NCBI GenBank assembly: GCA_016763255.1
Contig: JAESUA010000332.1
Location: 1 to 12,189, forward strand
Origin: Magnetovibrio sp.
Lineage (GTDB): Bacteria > Pseudomonadota > Alphaproteobacteria > Rhodospirillales > Magnetovibrionaceae
Length of the DNA stretch: 12,189 nt
Direction: 5' to 3'
Shown: one piece after another, positions 5,802 through 12,189 of the stretch
Layout of the letters: every line of letters begins with the position of its first letter
Position numbering within the stretch: position 1 is the first letter of the stretch
Position numbers and translations under genes: made by a program
The notes under the pieces: model-generated
Told to the model about the DNA's origin: nothing
What the model saw: only the letters and a program-made list of their open reading frames with translations
Database searches by the model: none

Positions 5802-6239
5802 TTAAACATCCCCGGTGGGACCGGTGAGGCAACCGGCGTCTGCGATTGATTTGACCAACTGAAAAACGCGCCCGCGCACACCCGGGGAGGTGATGCGGGT
5901 ATAATTGTGAACCAGTTTTATGGATTCAGGCTGCACCATAGGGTCGTGCTCAAATCCCACGGCCGGTTGATCGGATAGGGCTTTGATCTTAGTGGGTGAG
6001 GGCATGTCGCCGAAAAAATAAGAAACATCCACATTTAAAGCCTGGGACAACTTGTAGAGATTGCTGGCACCGATGCGATTGGCACCATTTTCATACTTTT
6101 GAATTTGCTGAAAGGTGACGTCCAGGGCTTTGCCAATCTGCGATTGGCTGATGCGCAAGCCAACACGACGGGCCTTTAGGCGTTGGCCGACATGCGTATC
6201 AATGGGATCTGGTGCCTCTTTGGGGGCGCGTCTGCTCAT
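5802..6239 (-). CDS. XRE-family HTH transcriptional regulator, SinR-like (second of a related pair)
   Basis: This is a 145-residue regulator. I chose ATG 6239 because AAGGAA lies eight bases upstream and because the family N-terminus (DPIDTHVGQRLKARR) begins about ten residues later. An in-frame extension upstream to 6374 adds 45 Cys-rich residues unlike the family and is not supported. The HTH (about 17-72) is canonical: GQRLKARRVGLRISQSQIG, VTFQQIQKYENGANRIGAS, LYKLSQALNVDVSYFF. A Pro/acidic linker follows, then a C-terminal helix NYTRITSPGVRGRVFQLVKS that parallels that of the neighbour at 5219-5677 (shared Y, I, P, R and VF.L positions). It is probably a homodimeric DNA-binding repressor or activator with an unknown target. 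It is transcribed towards the neighbour, with a 124-base spacer between them. Confidence 0.9.
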   Translation of the reverse strand: MSRRAPKEAPDPIDTHVGQRLKARRVGLRISQSQIGKALDVTFQQIQKYENGANRIGASNLYKLSQALNVDVSYFFGDMPSPTKIKALSDQPAVGFEHDPMVQPESIKLVHNYTRITSPGVRGRVFQLVKSIADAGCLTGPTGDV

Positions 6240-6339
6240 CTGGCATTCCTTAATGATTGGGATGGTTGGGTCCGGGGGGCATTGTGCATGACAACCATGC
6301 AGCACAACACAACAACCAATGCGAAAGTTGCAACAGTCT

Positions 6340-6362
6340 TTTATAATACACCAGTATGTCAA
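6340..6362 (-). promoter_or_regulatory. Promoter/operator-like site upstream of the second XRE gene
   Basis: On the minus strand there is a perfect TTGACA (6362-6357) and an AT-rich TATTAT/TATAAA (6348-6340), but their spacing is only 8-11 bases, too short for a normal sigma-70 promoter. Between and over them lies ATAC-ACCA-GTAT (6346-6357), an inverted repeat sharing AATACAC with the repeat at 5776-5796. This suggests operator function. The promoter assignment is weak. Confidence 0.35.
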
Positions 6363-6468
6363 GGCCGGAATCAATCGATATCCATTGTCGCGGCCAAAAA
6401 CAGTTGACTCATAGGTGGCCTGGGGAGTAGAAAGCCTCGTCCATCAGCCCCAAGCGCTGAATTGAATT

Positions 6469-6512
6469 TGTCCTAAGGGACACCGCCAGTCCGCGAGTTT
6501 CGCGCACTGGCG
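6469..6512 (+). other. Two adjacent hairpins in the ffh upstream region
   Basis: First comes TGTCC (6469-6473) with GGACA (6478-6482), loop TAAG. One base later is a composite hairpin with outer arms CGCCAGT (6484-6490) and ACTGGCG (6506-6512), a C-C mismatch, inner arms CGCGA (6492-6496) and TCGCG (6500-6504), and loop GTT. It is fully symmetric over 29 bases. No T tract follows. It may be part of the ffh 5' leader, a small RNA, or a terminator of something upstream. I found no SRP 4.5S RNA signature (no GGAAGCAG-like loop). Confidence 0.5.
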
Positions 6513-6560
6513 CGTTTCGCGTTAAGCCTACGGCCTGGATGGACACGGTCATAATGTATG

Positions 6561-6585
6561 TATTCACTAGGATTGTGAATAAGGG
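6561..6585 (+). promoter_or_regulatory. Inverted repeat abutting the ffh ribosome binding site
   Basis: TATTCAC (6561-6567) is inverted as GTGAATA (6575-6581), and the last base of the repeat is the first base of the AAGGG ribosome binding site (6581-6585), nine bases before ATG 6595. As RNA, the hairpin would stack directly on the ribosome binding site; as DNA, it could be an operator. A CATAAT -10-like element (6550-6555) lies just upstream. Confidence 0.4.
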
Positions 6586-6594
6586 TTTGAACAC

Positions 6595-8001
6595 ATGTTC
6601 GAAGGTTTGAGCGATAAGCTTGGCGGGGTTCTCGACAAGCTGACAAGACGCGGCGCGCTGAAGGAATCCGATATCTCGGAAGCCATGCGCGAAGTGCGTA
6701 TTGCGCTGCTCGAAGCGGACGTGGCGCTCCCCGTCGTTAAAGACTTTGTTGCCAAGGTTAAAGAAGCCGCACTCGGCGAAGACGTTCTGCGCTCGGTCAC
6801 ACCGGGACAGATGGTGGTCAAAATCGTCCACGATCACCTGGTCGAGATGCTCGGCGCTGAACCGGTGCCGCTGCGGGTGCACGGCAATCCGCCTAATGCG
6901 GTGTTGATGGTCGGCCTGCAAGGTTCCGGTAAAACCACCACCACCGCCAAAATCGCCGCTCGCCTGACGCGTTTCGACAAGAAAAAAGTCTTGATGGCGT
7001 CGCTGGATATTTACCGTCCGGCGGCTCATCAACAATTGCAGCAGCTGGGTGACCAAAACGGCCTGGCCGTATTGCCGGTGGTGTTCGGCGAGCAGCCGGT
7101 GGCCATCGCCAAGCGGGCCATGAAGGTTGGTCGCACCGAAGCCTATGATGTGGTGTTGCTCGATACTGCCGGTCGATTACACATCGATCAAGAATTGATG
7201 AGTGAAGTCCAGCAGATCCGTGACGCGGTTGATCCCGGCGAAACGCTGTTGGTGACGGACGCCATGACCGGTCAAGACTCGGTCATTATGGCGAAAGAAT
7301 TTAACGAAAAGATCGGCATCTCCGGCATCGTTTTGACGCGTATCGACGGCGATGCCCGCGGTGGTGCGGCGTTGTCCATGAAGGCGGTCACCGGCGCGGA
7401 CATTAAGTTCCTCGGCGTTGGCGAAAAAATCGACGAGTTGGATGTGTTCGACGCCCGACGGGTGGCCGGATCAATCCTCGGCCAGGGCGACGTGGTCGGT
7501 TTGGTGGAGCGCGCATCCCAGGTCATCGACCAGGAAGAAGCCGAAAAAACCGCCAAAAAAATGATGAAGGGCCAATTCACCCTTGAAGACATGGCTAGCC
7601 AAATCGGCCAGTTGCGCAAGATGGGTGATCTCAAAGGCCTGATGGGCATGATTCCCGGCATGGGCAAGCTGAAAAAGCAAATGGCCAATGCCGACATTGA
7701 CGAAAAGAAAATTGCCCACCAAGAAGCGATCATCCGCTCGATGACGCTCAAGGAACGGCGCAATCCGAAACTGATCAATGGCTCGCGACGCAAACGCATC
7801 GCGGCCGGTTCCGGCACCACCGTGCCGGAGGTGAACCGCCTTTTGAAGCAGTTCGCCATGATGAGCAAGATGATGAAGAAAATGGGTAAAATGGGCGGCA
7901 AAGGCATGCCCGGGATGCCCGGCCCAGGAATGGGTATGGGTGGCGGCGGCATGGCGAACATGTCTAACCTCCCCCCAGGAATGATGCCGCCTTTTAAGTG
8001 A
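6595..8001 (+). CDS. ffh: Signal recognition particle protein Ffh (SRP54)
   Basis: Ffh binds hydrophobic signal sequences on translating ribosomes together with 4.5S RNA and delivers them to FtsY. The 468-residue protein is full length. It has the N domain (about 1-90, FEGLSDKLGGVLDKLTRRG and ALLEADVALPVV) and the G domain with G1 GLQGSGKT (107-114), DIYRPAAHQQL (138-148), G3 DTAGR (190-194), G4 TRID (248-251) and GVGEKIDEL. The M domain (about 300 onwards) has the RNA-binding RRKRIAAGSGTTVPEVNRLL region (398-417) and a Met/Gly-rich tail. ATG 6595 is preceded by AAGGG at the proper distance. It begins the ffh-rpsP-rimM-trmD-rplS cluster. Its partner FtsY is encoded about 3.6 kb away on the other strand. 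Confidence 0.98.
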   Translation: MFEGLSDKLGGVLDKLTRRGALKESDISEAMREVRIALLEADVALPVVKDFVAKVKEAALGEDVLRSVTPGQMVVKIVHDHLVEMLGAEPVPLRVHGNPPNAVLMVGLQGSGKTTTTAKIAARLTRFDKKKVLMASLDIYRPAAHQQLQQLGDQNGLAVLPVVFGEQPVAIAKRAMKVGRTEAYDVVLLDTAGRLHIDQELMSEVQQIRDAVDPGETLLVTDAMTGQDSVIMAKEFNEKIGISGIVLTRIDGDARGGAALSMKAVTGADIKFLGVGEKIDELDVFDARRVAGSILGQGDVVGLVERASQVIDQEEAEKTAKKMMKGQFTLEDMASQIGQLRKMGDLKGLMGMIPGMGKLKKQMANADIDEKKIAHQEAIIRSMTLKERRNPKLINGSRRKRIAAGSGTTVPEVNRLLKQFAMMSKMMKKMGKMGGKGMPGMPGPGMGMGGGGMANMSNLPPGMMPPFK

Positions 8002-8039
8002 TGCGGCTGACTAGATTTTAGAATTTTGGATTAACGAGT

Positions 8040-8057
8040 GCACTTTCTTAAAAGTGC
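8040..8057 (+). other. Hairpin in the rpsP leader
   Basis: GCACTTT (8040-8046) pairs with AAAGTGC (8051-8057), loop CTTA, in the 85-base ffh-rpsP spacer, 29 bases before the rpsP ATG. No T tract follows on the plus strand. It may be an RNA processing or stability element, or a ribosomal-protein control site. Confidence 0.45.
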
Positions 8058-8086
8058 TCAAACACTGAAAAAGGATAGCGAGAACT

Positions 8087-8509
8087 ATGTCTCTGCGTAT
8101 TCGACTTTCCCGTGGCGGCGCGAAAAAACGCCCCTACTACCGTATCGTTGTTGCGGATTCCCGCAGCCCTCGTGATGGCCGCTTTATCGAGCGCGTCGGC
8201 ACCTACAACCCGATGCTCGCCAAAGACGACGAACTTCGTGTGACGCTCAATGAAGACCGTATCAAACATTGGATCAGCGAAGGCGCGAAGCCTTCCGATC
8301 GTGTTGCACGCTTCTTTGGTGCTGCTGGCATTGCCGACAAACCGGCGATTCCTGAGCAGACCAAAAAGAACAAGCCTAAAGCTAAAGCTCTCGAGCGCAT
8401 TGCCGAGAAAGAAGCCAAGGTCAAAGAAGCTTTGGAAGCTGCCGAAGCCGCAAAAGCTGCCGCTGCCGAAGCTGCTGCTGCTCCTGCTGAAGACGCAGCC
8501 GAGAGCTAA
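8087..8509 (+). CDS. rpsP: 30S ribosomal protein S16
   Basis: S16 is a small-subunit assembly protein of the 5'/body domain of 16S rRNA. The conserved core (about 1-82) is unmistakable: [40 protein letters not shown] and [17 protein letters not shown]. The protein is 140 residues, against about 82 in E. coli. The extra C-terminus (about 95-140) is a Lys/Glu/Ala-rich, helix-prone tail ending in a run of Ala-rich repeats, typical of alphaproteobacterial S16. An AAAGGA ribosome binding site lies about 12 bases before the ATG. rimM follows after a 36-base gap; a small AGAGC/GCTCT hairpin (8502-8515) overlaps the stop codon. Confidence 0.98.
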   Translation: MSLRIRLSRGGAKKRPYYRIVVADSRSPRDGRFIERVGTYNPMLAKDDELRVTLNEDRIKHWISEGAKPSDRVARFFGAAGIADKPAIPEQTKKNKPKAKALERIAEKEAKVKEALEAAEAAKAAAAEAAAAPAEDAAES

Positions 8510-8545
8510 GGCTCTGGGTCTGTTTCCACTTAAGGTTTTGTGCTG

Positions 8546-9112
8546 ATGGCAACTTCGAGCTCTCAACGTCCTAAGGACGAGTTCATATGTGTCGGACTGA
8601 TCGGTTCGCCACGTGGGCTCAAGGGTGATCTTCGCGTTAAAAGCTTTACGGCGAACGCAAAAGATATTGCCTCTTATGGCAAGCTTACCGATCAATCCGG
8701 TGAGCGCTCGTTTGAGCTCAAGGTCACCGGCAAGCACAAAGAGCTGTTGGTGGTTCGTATCAAGGGGGTGGAGGATCGCACTGCGGCCGAAGCCCTCACC
8801 GGTCAAGAGCTCTATGCCGAGCGTGACCAATTGCCCGCTACCCAAGAAGACGAGTTTTATTTCTCGGATCTTGTCGGGCTGGATGCGCAACTGCCTGACG
8901 GGACGCCTTTTGGCCAAGTGATCTTGGCCGATGATTTTGGTGGCGGACCGTTCCTTGAGGTTAAGGCTGCTGGACAATCCAGCGTGCTGGTACCGTTCAC
9001 CAAAGCGGCGGTGCCAACGGTGGATATCAAGGCTGGCAAGGTGGTGATCGATCCGCCTGAGGGGCTGTTGGAACCGGGTGATCCGGAACCACAAGAAGGC
9101 TCCCAAGGTTGA
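8546..9112 (+). CDS. rimM: 16S rRNA processing/ribosome maturation factor RimM
   Basis: RimM binds S19 and helps assemble the 3' (head) domain of the 30S subunit. I place the start at ATG 8546, ten bases after AAGG (8532-8535). GTG 8540 is in frame but too close to that site. This gives 188 residues. The N-terminal RimM domain shows [20 protein letters not shown]; the middle has the [17 protein letters not shown] segment; the C-terminal PRC-barrel domain starts around [15 protein letters not shown] and includes the [20 protein letters not shown] strand region. The stop TGA overlaps the trmD ATG by one base (TGATG), so the two are probably translationally coupled. The last 15 residues are Pro/Glu-rich. 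Confidence 0.95.
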   Translation: MATSSSQRPKDEFICVGLIGSPRGLKGDLRVKSFTANAKDIASYGKLTDQSGERSFELKVTGKHKELLVVRIKGVEDRTAAEALTGQELYAERDQLPATQEDEFYFSDLVGLDAQLPDGTPFGQVILADDFGGGPFLEVKAAGQSSVLVPFTKAAVPTVDIKAGKVVIDPPEGLLEPGDPEPQEGSQG

Positions 9113-9867
9113 TGAGCAGCGATGCTGATCAACCAGCCCAAGGTTCACCTTGGCGGGCGGTGGCGTTGACGCTGTTTCCGGAAATGTTTCCGGGATCATT
9201 AGGCCAATCGCTGGCCGGTCGGGCGCTTGAAGACGGGCGCTGGTCGTTGGATACGGTGGATATTCGTGAGTTCGCTCATGATAAACATCGCACCGTAGAC
9301 GACACACCTTTCGGCGGTGGTGCCGGTATGGTGATGCGCCCCGATATCGTGGACCGTGCGGTTCAAGATGTGAAGGCCGGGGTCGGCGGTGATCTGGCGC
9401 TGATCTACATGACTCCTCGGGGTCGCCCGCTGACTCAAAGTCGAGTCCGGGAATTGGCTCAGGGGCCGGGTATGACGGTCTTGTGTGGCCGCTATGAAGG
9501 GGTCGACCAGCGCGTGCTGGAGGCTCATAACGCCGAGGAAATCTCGGTCGGTGACTTTGTGTTGTCGGGCGGCGAAGTGGCGGCGTTGGTATTGATAGAC
9601 GCGTGCGTGCGTTTGATCCCCGGAGTTATGGGATCAAACAGCTCGCACGAGGAAGAGAGTTTCGAAGAGGGGCTGCTTGAGTACCCCCACTTCACGCGCC
9701 CCCAAGAATGGGACGGGCGCACGGTGCCCGACATTTTATTGTCTGGTCACCACGCAAAGATACGCGCTTGGCGGCGCGAACAGGCCGAAGCCATCACCCG
9801 GGAAAGACGCCCGGACTTGTGGAAAGCCTACGAAGATAAACGGGCCGCTAAGAACGATAAGAATTGA
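9112..9867 (+). CDS. trmD: tRNA (guanine-N1)-methyltransferase TrmD
   Basis: TrmD methylates G37 at N1 in tRNAs with G36, using S-adenosylmethionine, and prevents +1 frameshifting. It is a homodimeric SPOUT-class enzyme with a trefoil knot. The 251-residue protein carries the family blocks [51 protein letters not shown] and [11 protein letters not shown] (the knotted cofactor site), and the C-terminal [23 protein letters not shown] 9112 shares its A with the rimM stop. A TTG at 9109 is in frame but inferior. The N-terminus has about 14 extra residues before [10 protein letters not shown] compared with the shortest homologues. It is followed by a 60-base spacer with a hairpin and then rplS. 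Confidence 0.97.
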   Translation: MSSDADQPAQGSPWRAVALTLFPEMFPGSLGQSLAGRALEDGRWSLDTVDIREFAHDKHRTVDDTPFGGGAGMVMRPDIVDRAVQDVKAGVGGDLALIYMTPRGRPLTQSRVRELAQGPGMTVLCGRYEGVDQRVLEAHNAEEISVGDFVLSGGEVAALVLIDACVRLIPGVMGSNSSHEEESFEEGLLEYPHFTRPQEWDGRTVPDILLSGHHAKIRAWRREQAEAITRERRPDLWKAYEDKRAAKNDKN

Positions 9868-9880
9868 GTTTTGAAGTTTC

Positions 9881-9898
9881 GCCGGAACATTTTCCGGC
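9881..9898 (+). other. Hairpin in the trmD-rplS spacer
   Basis: GCCGGAA (9881-9887) pairs with TTCCGGC (9892-9898), loop CATT. It lies in the 60-base spacer, 29 bases before the rplS start. It has no T tract. It may act as a processing or mRNA-protection site giving unequal trmD and rplS output, or as a control site for L19. Confidence 0.5.
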
Positions 9899-9927
9899 AA
9901 TGAATTAGGAAAAGAAGGACGAGTGCC

Positions 9928-10401
9928 ATGAACATCATTGAAGAGCTCGAAAATGAGCAGCTTGGCAAGCTCACGGCTGTTAAAGACATTCCCGAATTCG
10001 GTCCGGGCGACACCGTGCGCGTTCAAGTGAAAGTGGTTGAAGGTACACGCGAACGCCTGCAGGCGTTTGAAGGTGTGTGCATTGCCCGTAAAAACGCCGG
10101 TCTGAACTCCGCGTTCACCGTGCGCAAAATTGCTTCCGGCGAAGGTGTGGAACGTGTGTTCCCGCTGCATTCGCCGAACGTTGCTGCCGTTGAAGTGATC
10201 CGTCGTGGCGACGTGCGTCGCGCGAAACTTTACTACCTGCGTGGCCGCACCGGTAAATCTGCCCGTATCCGTGAGCAGACCGACGGTCACAAAGCCAAGC
10301 TCAACGCCGCCGATAAAGCCGCCGCCGCCGCCATTAAGGCTAAACGCGATAGCGTTGCTAAGGCGAAAAAAGCTGCTGCTGCCGAGGCCAAAGGCAAATA
10401 A
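9928..10401 (+). CDS. rplS: 50S ribosomal protein L19
   Basis: L19 sits at the 30S-50S interface near bridge B8. The 157-residue protein has the standard core (about 1-115): [75 protein letters not shown] and [16 protein letters not shown]. It is followed by a Lys/Ala-rich tail of about 35 residues that E. coli L19 (about 115 residues) lacks. A good ribosome binding site (AAGAAGGA, about 9913-9920) precedes ATG 9928. It is the last gene of the ffh-rpsP-rimM-trmD-rplS cluster; a large inverted repeat follows 33 bases after the stop. Confidence 0.98.
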   Translation: MNIIEELENEQLGKLTAVKDIPEFGPGDTVRVQVKVVEGTRERLQAFEGVCIARKNAGLNSAFTVRKIASGEGVERVFPLHSPNVAAVEVIRRGDVRRAKLYYLRGRTGKSARIREQTDGHKAKLNAADKAAAAAIKAKRDSVAKAKKAAAAEAKGK

Positions 10402-10434
10402 GCCTTTTGCTTTGAGTGGCACCGTCCAACGTCG

Positions 10435-10474
10435 GACCGTCAGGTGAACACGTAAGTGTGATCACCTGACGGTC
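10435..10474 (+). terminator. Large hairpin between rplS and leuC, probable terminator without T tract
   Basis: A perfect 13-bp stem is formed by GACCGTCAGGTGA (10435-10447) and TCACCTGACGGTC (10462-10474). It is topped by a 4-bp stem ACAC/GTGT (10448-10451 and 10456-10459) closed by a GTAA tetraloop of the GNRA class; two unpaired bases (10460-10461) form a bulge. No T tract follows, so termination would be imperfect or Rho-assisted. It could equally protect the mRNA 3' end. Confidence 0.6.
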
Positions 10475-10597
10475 TTGGCTGTGGCCGTTGCACCGCTTAT
10501 TTATACTACATGATGCCCACGTTGCTGTTTGGCCGCGGTTAAATTGTGCGTGATCTTCATCGGTACGATCTGTGTTCACAACGAGATAGGCCCAAAA

Positions 10598-11998
10598 ATG
10601 CCCCAAACCCTGTTCGATAAAATCTGGGATGCTCATCTGGTGGACGTGCAAGACGATGGCACGGCCCTGATCTACATTGACCGCCACTTGGTCCATGAAG
10701 TGACCAGCCCCCAGGCGTTCGAGGGATTGCGCACCGCAGGGCGTCCGGTGCATCGCACCGCCGCCACTTTGGCCGTCGCCGATCACAACGTGCCGACCAC
10801 GGATCGTTCCAAGGGCATTACCAATCCAGAATCGCGTCTTCAGGTCGAAACCCTGGAATCCAACGTTGCCGAATTTGGCGTGCCGTATTTTAAGACCGAC
10901 GACATCCGCCAGGGTGTGGTGCACATCGTTGGCCCGGAACAGGGTTTCACCTTGCCGGGAACCACGATCGTGTGCGGCGACAGCCACACCGCCACCCACG
11001 GCGCATTTGGTGCGCTGGCGTTTGGCATCGGAACGTCGGAAGTCGAACACGTGCTGGCCACCCAGACGTTGCTGCAAAAACCCGCCAAAAACATGCTGGT
11101 TAAGGTTTCCGGGATTTTACCGGATCACTGTAGTGCGAAGGACATTGACCTGGCGATCATCGGCAAGATCGGCACCGCGGGCGGCACCGGGTTTGTCATC
11201 GAATACGCCGGTGAAGCCATCGAAGCGTTGTCCATGGAAGGCCGCATGACGGTCTGCAACATGACCATTGAGGGCGGCGCACGCGCCGGTCTGATCGCAC
11301 CGGATCAAAAAACCTTTGATTATGTCCAGGGCCGCGCCATGGCCCCCAAAGGTGGCGCTTGGGAACAAGCGCTTACCTATTGGAAGACCTTGAAATCTGA
11401 TCAAGGCGCGCACTACGACCAAGTGGTCGAACTGGATGTCACCGATTTGGCACCGCAGATCACCTGGGGCACCAGCCCAGAAAACGTATTGTCGATCGAA
11501 GGCCATGTGCCGGACCCGGCCGATGAGCCTAACGTCGAGAAAAAAGCCTCGATCGAGCGCGCCATGGGCTACATGGACTTTAAACCCGGTCAGGCCATCG
11601 AAGGCGTTGAAATCAACACCGTGTTCATCGGTTCGTGCACCAACGGGCGGATCGAAGATTTCCGCGAAGCCGCCGCCATCGCTAAGGGCCGCAAGGTGTC
11701 TGAGGGCGTGCGGGCGCTGGTGGTGCCGGGCTCCGGTCTGGTTAAGGAACAGGCCGAAGAAGAAGGCTTGGATAAAATTTTCCTCGAGGCTGGATTTGAA
11801 TGGCGTGAGCCGGGCTGCTCCATGTGCTTGGCGATGAACGATGATCGCTTGGCACCGGGCGATCGCTGCGCTTCGACCTCGAACCGCAACTTCGAAGGCC
11901 GCCAGGGCAAAGGCGGGCGCACCCATCTCGTCAGCCCAGCAATGGCTGCCGCGGCCGCCATCAAAGGCTGTCTCACTGATGTCCGTAAGCTCGGTTAA
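10598..11998 (+). CDS. leuC: 3-isopropylmalate dehydratase large subunit
   Basis: LeuC with LeuD isomerises 2-isopropylmalate to 3-isopropylmalate in leucine synthesis, using a [4Fe-4S] cluster as in aconitase. I chose ATG 10598 because the family N-terminus is [15 protein letters not shown]; a longer frame from TTG 10529 adds 23 unrelated residues. The protein is then 466 residues, the usual length. Cluster ligands are C347 (GSCTNGR), C407 and C410 (PGCSMC). Other conserved blocks are [34 protein letters not shown] and [12 protein letters not shown]. The ribosome binding site is weak (GATAGG). A -10-like TATACT lies at 10502-10507 with no clear -35. leuD follows after 13 bases, and AAGGAAA overlapping the leuC stop serves as its ribosome binding site. 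Confidence 0.98.
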   Translation: MPQTLFDKIWDAHLVDVQDDGTALIYIDRHLVHEVTSPQAFEGLRTAGRPVHRTAATLAVADHNVPTTDRSKGITNPESRLQVETLESNVAEFGVPYFKTDDIRQGVVHIVGPEQGFTLPGTTIVCGDSHTATHGAFGALAFGIGTSEVEHVLATQTLLQKPAKNMLVKVSGILPDHCSAKDIDLAIIGKIGTAGGTGFVIEYAGEAIEALSMEGRMTVCNMTIEGGARAGLIAPDQKTFDYVQGRAMAPKGGAWEQALTYWKTLKSDQGAHYDQVVELDVTDLAPQITWGTSPENVLSIEGHVPDPADEPNVEKKASIERAMGYMDFKPGQAIEGVEINTVFIGSCTNGRIEDFREAAAIAKGRKVSEGVRALVVPGSGLVKEQAEEEGLDKIFLEAGFEWREPGCSMCLAMNDDRLAPGDRCASTSNRNFEGRQGKGGRTHLVSPAMAAAAAIKGCLTDVRKLG

Positions 11999-12011
11999 GG
12001 AAATCTGATCG

Positions 12012-12189
12012 ATGGAAAAATTCACCAAAATCACCGGTGTTGCCGCGCCCATGCCGATTCGCAACATCGATACCGACATGATCATTCCCAAGCAGTTCTT
12101 GAAGACCATCAAGCGCGAAGGCTTGGGGGCAAACTTGTTCGACGAAATGCGCTTTCTCGACGACGGTTCGGAAAATCCCGAATTCGTGC
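12012..12189 (+). CDS. leuD: 3-isopropylmalate dehydratase small subunit, N-terminal part (3' truncated by window edge)
   Basis: LeuD supplies the swivel domain that closes the isopropylmalate isomerase active site over LeuC. The first 59 codons are present and the frame is open to the window end; a whole LeuD is about 200 residues. The family start is clear: [20 protein letters not shown], then [20 protein letters not shown], with the conserved [13 protein letters not shown] segment. ATG 12012 lies 13 bases after the leuC stop, with AAGGAAA (from 11997) as ribosome binding site, so the two subunits are almost certainly cotranscribed. Nothing unusual is seen in the visible part. Confidence 0.97.
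   Translation, partial: MEKFTKITGVAAPMPIRNIDTDMIIPKQFLKTIKREGLGANLFDEMRFLDDGSENPEFV

Noticed and set aside
6240..6374. 45-residue N-terminal extension of the second XRE protein
   Set aside because: It is Cys-rich and unlike the family, while an AAGGAA site sits eight bases before ATG 6239 and family similarity begins just after it.
6375..6594. 4.5S SRP RNA gene (ffs) next to ffh
   Set aside because: The region has hairpins but lacks the conserved GGAAGCAG-type loop and the expected ~100-base long stem.
6409..7056. Minus-strand 215-codon frame spanning the ffh upstream region and the ffh start
   Set aside because: Most of it is antisense to ffh; its last ~28 codons over 6409-6500 do not match a family I recognise.
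10510..10542. Ten-codon frame ([10 protein letters not shown]) upstream of leuC as a leucine leader peptide
   Set aside because: It has only two Leu codons, no ribosome binding site, and no attenuator hairpin with T tract between it and leuC; the candidate -10 would start transcription inside it.
10529..10597. Longer leuC start at TTG 10529
   Set aside because: The added 23 residues have no counterpart in LeuC, whose family N-terminus begins exactly at ATG 10598.

Overview
This 12.2 kb window looks like core chromosome of an alphaproteobacterium, probably of the Rhodospirillales group. I infer this from protein style (a short FtsY, S16 and L19 with Ala/Lys-rich tails, SinR-like XRE regulators), moderate-to-high GC and the linkage ffh-rpsP-rimM-trmD-rplS-leuC-leuD. 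I could run no database search, so the taxonomic call is inference.

Layout. Positions 1-561 hold the 3' end of pgk, closed by a strong intrinsic terminator. From 562 to about 2084 lies a small-gene and relic zone. It contains a leader with four successive inverted repeats, a 71-aa gene with a strong ribosome binding site (859-1074) and its terminator, an 85-aa gene (1292-1549) and its terminator, a 72-aa gene (1655-1873), and a 211-bp stretch with two gene tails pointing away from each other: a cytochrome c'-like C-terminus on the minus strand and a Crp/Fnr winged-helix C-terminus on the plus strand. The first two small proteins end in the same kind of motif (RG, then I/L-D/N-V/I-K-V).

Positions 2085-5143 (minus strand) are a compact operon, dapF-mtaB-ftsY: diaminopimelate epimerase, the ms2t6A37 tRNA methylthiotransferase, and the SRP receptor. 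The genes overlap or abut. dapF appears to lack a Shine-Dalgarno sequence and may be leaderless. Positions 5219-6239 (minus strand) carry two related XRE-family regulators separated by an AT-rich, repeat-containing spacer.

Positions 6595-10401 (plus strand) are a protein-targeting and translation operon: ffh (SRP54), rpsP (S16), rimM (30S maturation), trmD (m1G37 tRNA methyltransferase) and rplS (L19). Short perfect hairpins lie in several spacers. After a large hairpin at 10435-10474, leuC and the start of leuD (10598 to the window end) encode isopropylmalate isomerase for leucine synthesis.

Functionally, the two SRP GTPases that meet at the membrane, Ffh and FtsY, are encoded about 3.6 kb apart on opposite strands. 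Two tRNA position-37 modification enzymes (MtaB and TrmD) are also here. Most of the window is ordinary core genome. The unusual parts are the 562-2084 zone and the XRE pair, which probably was inserted between the two core operons.
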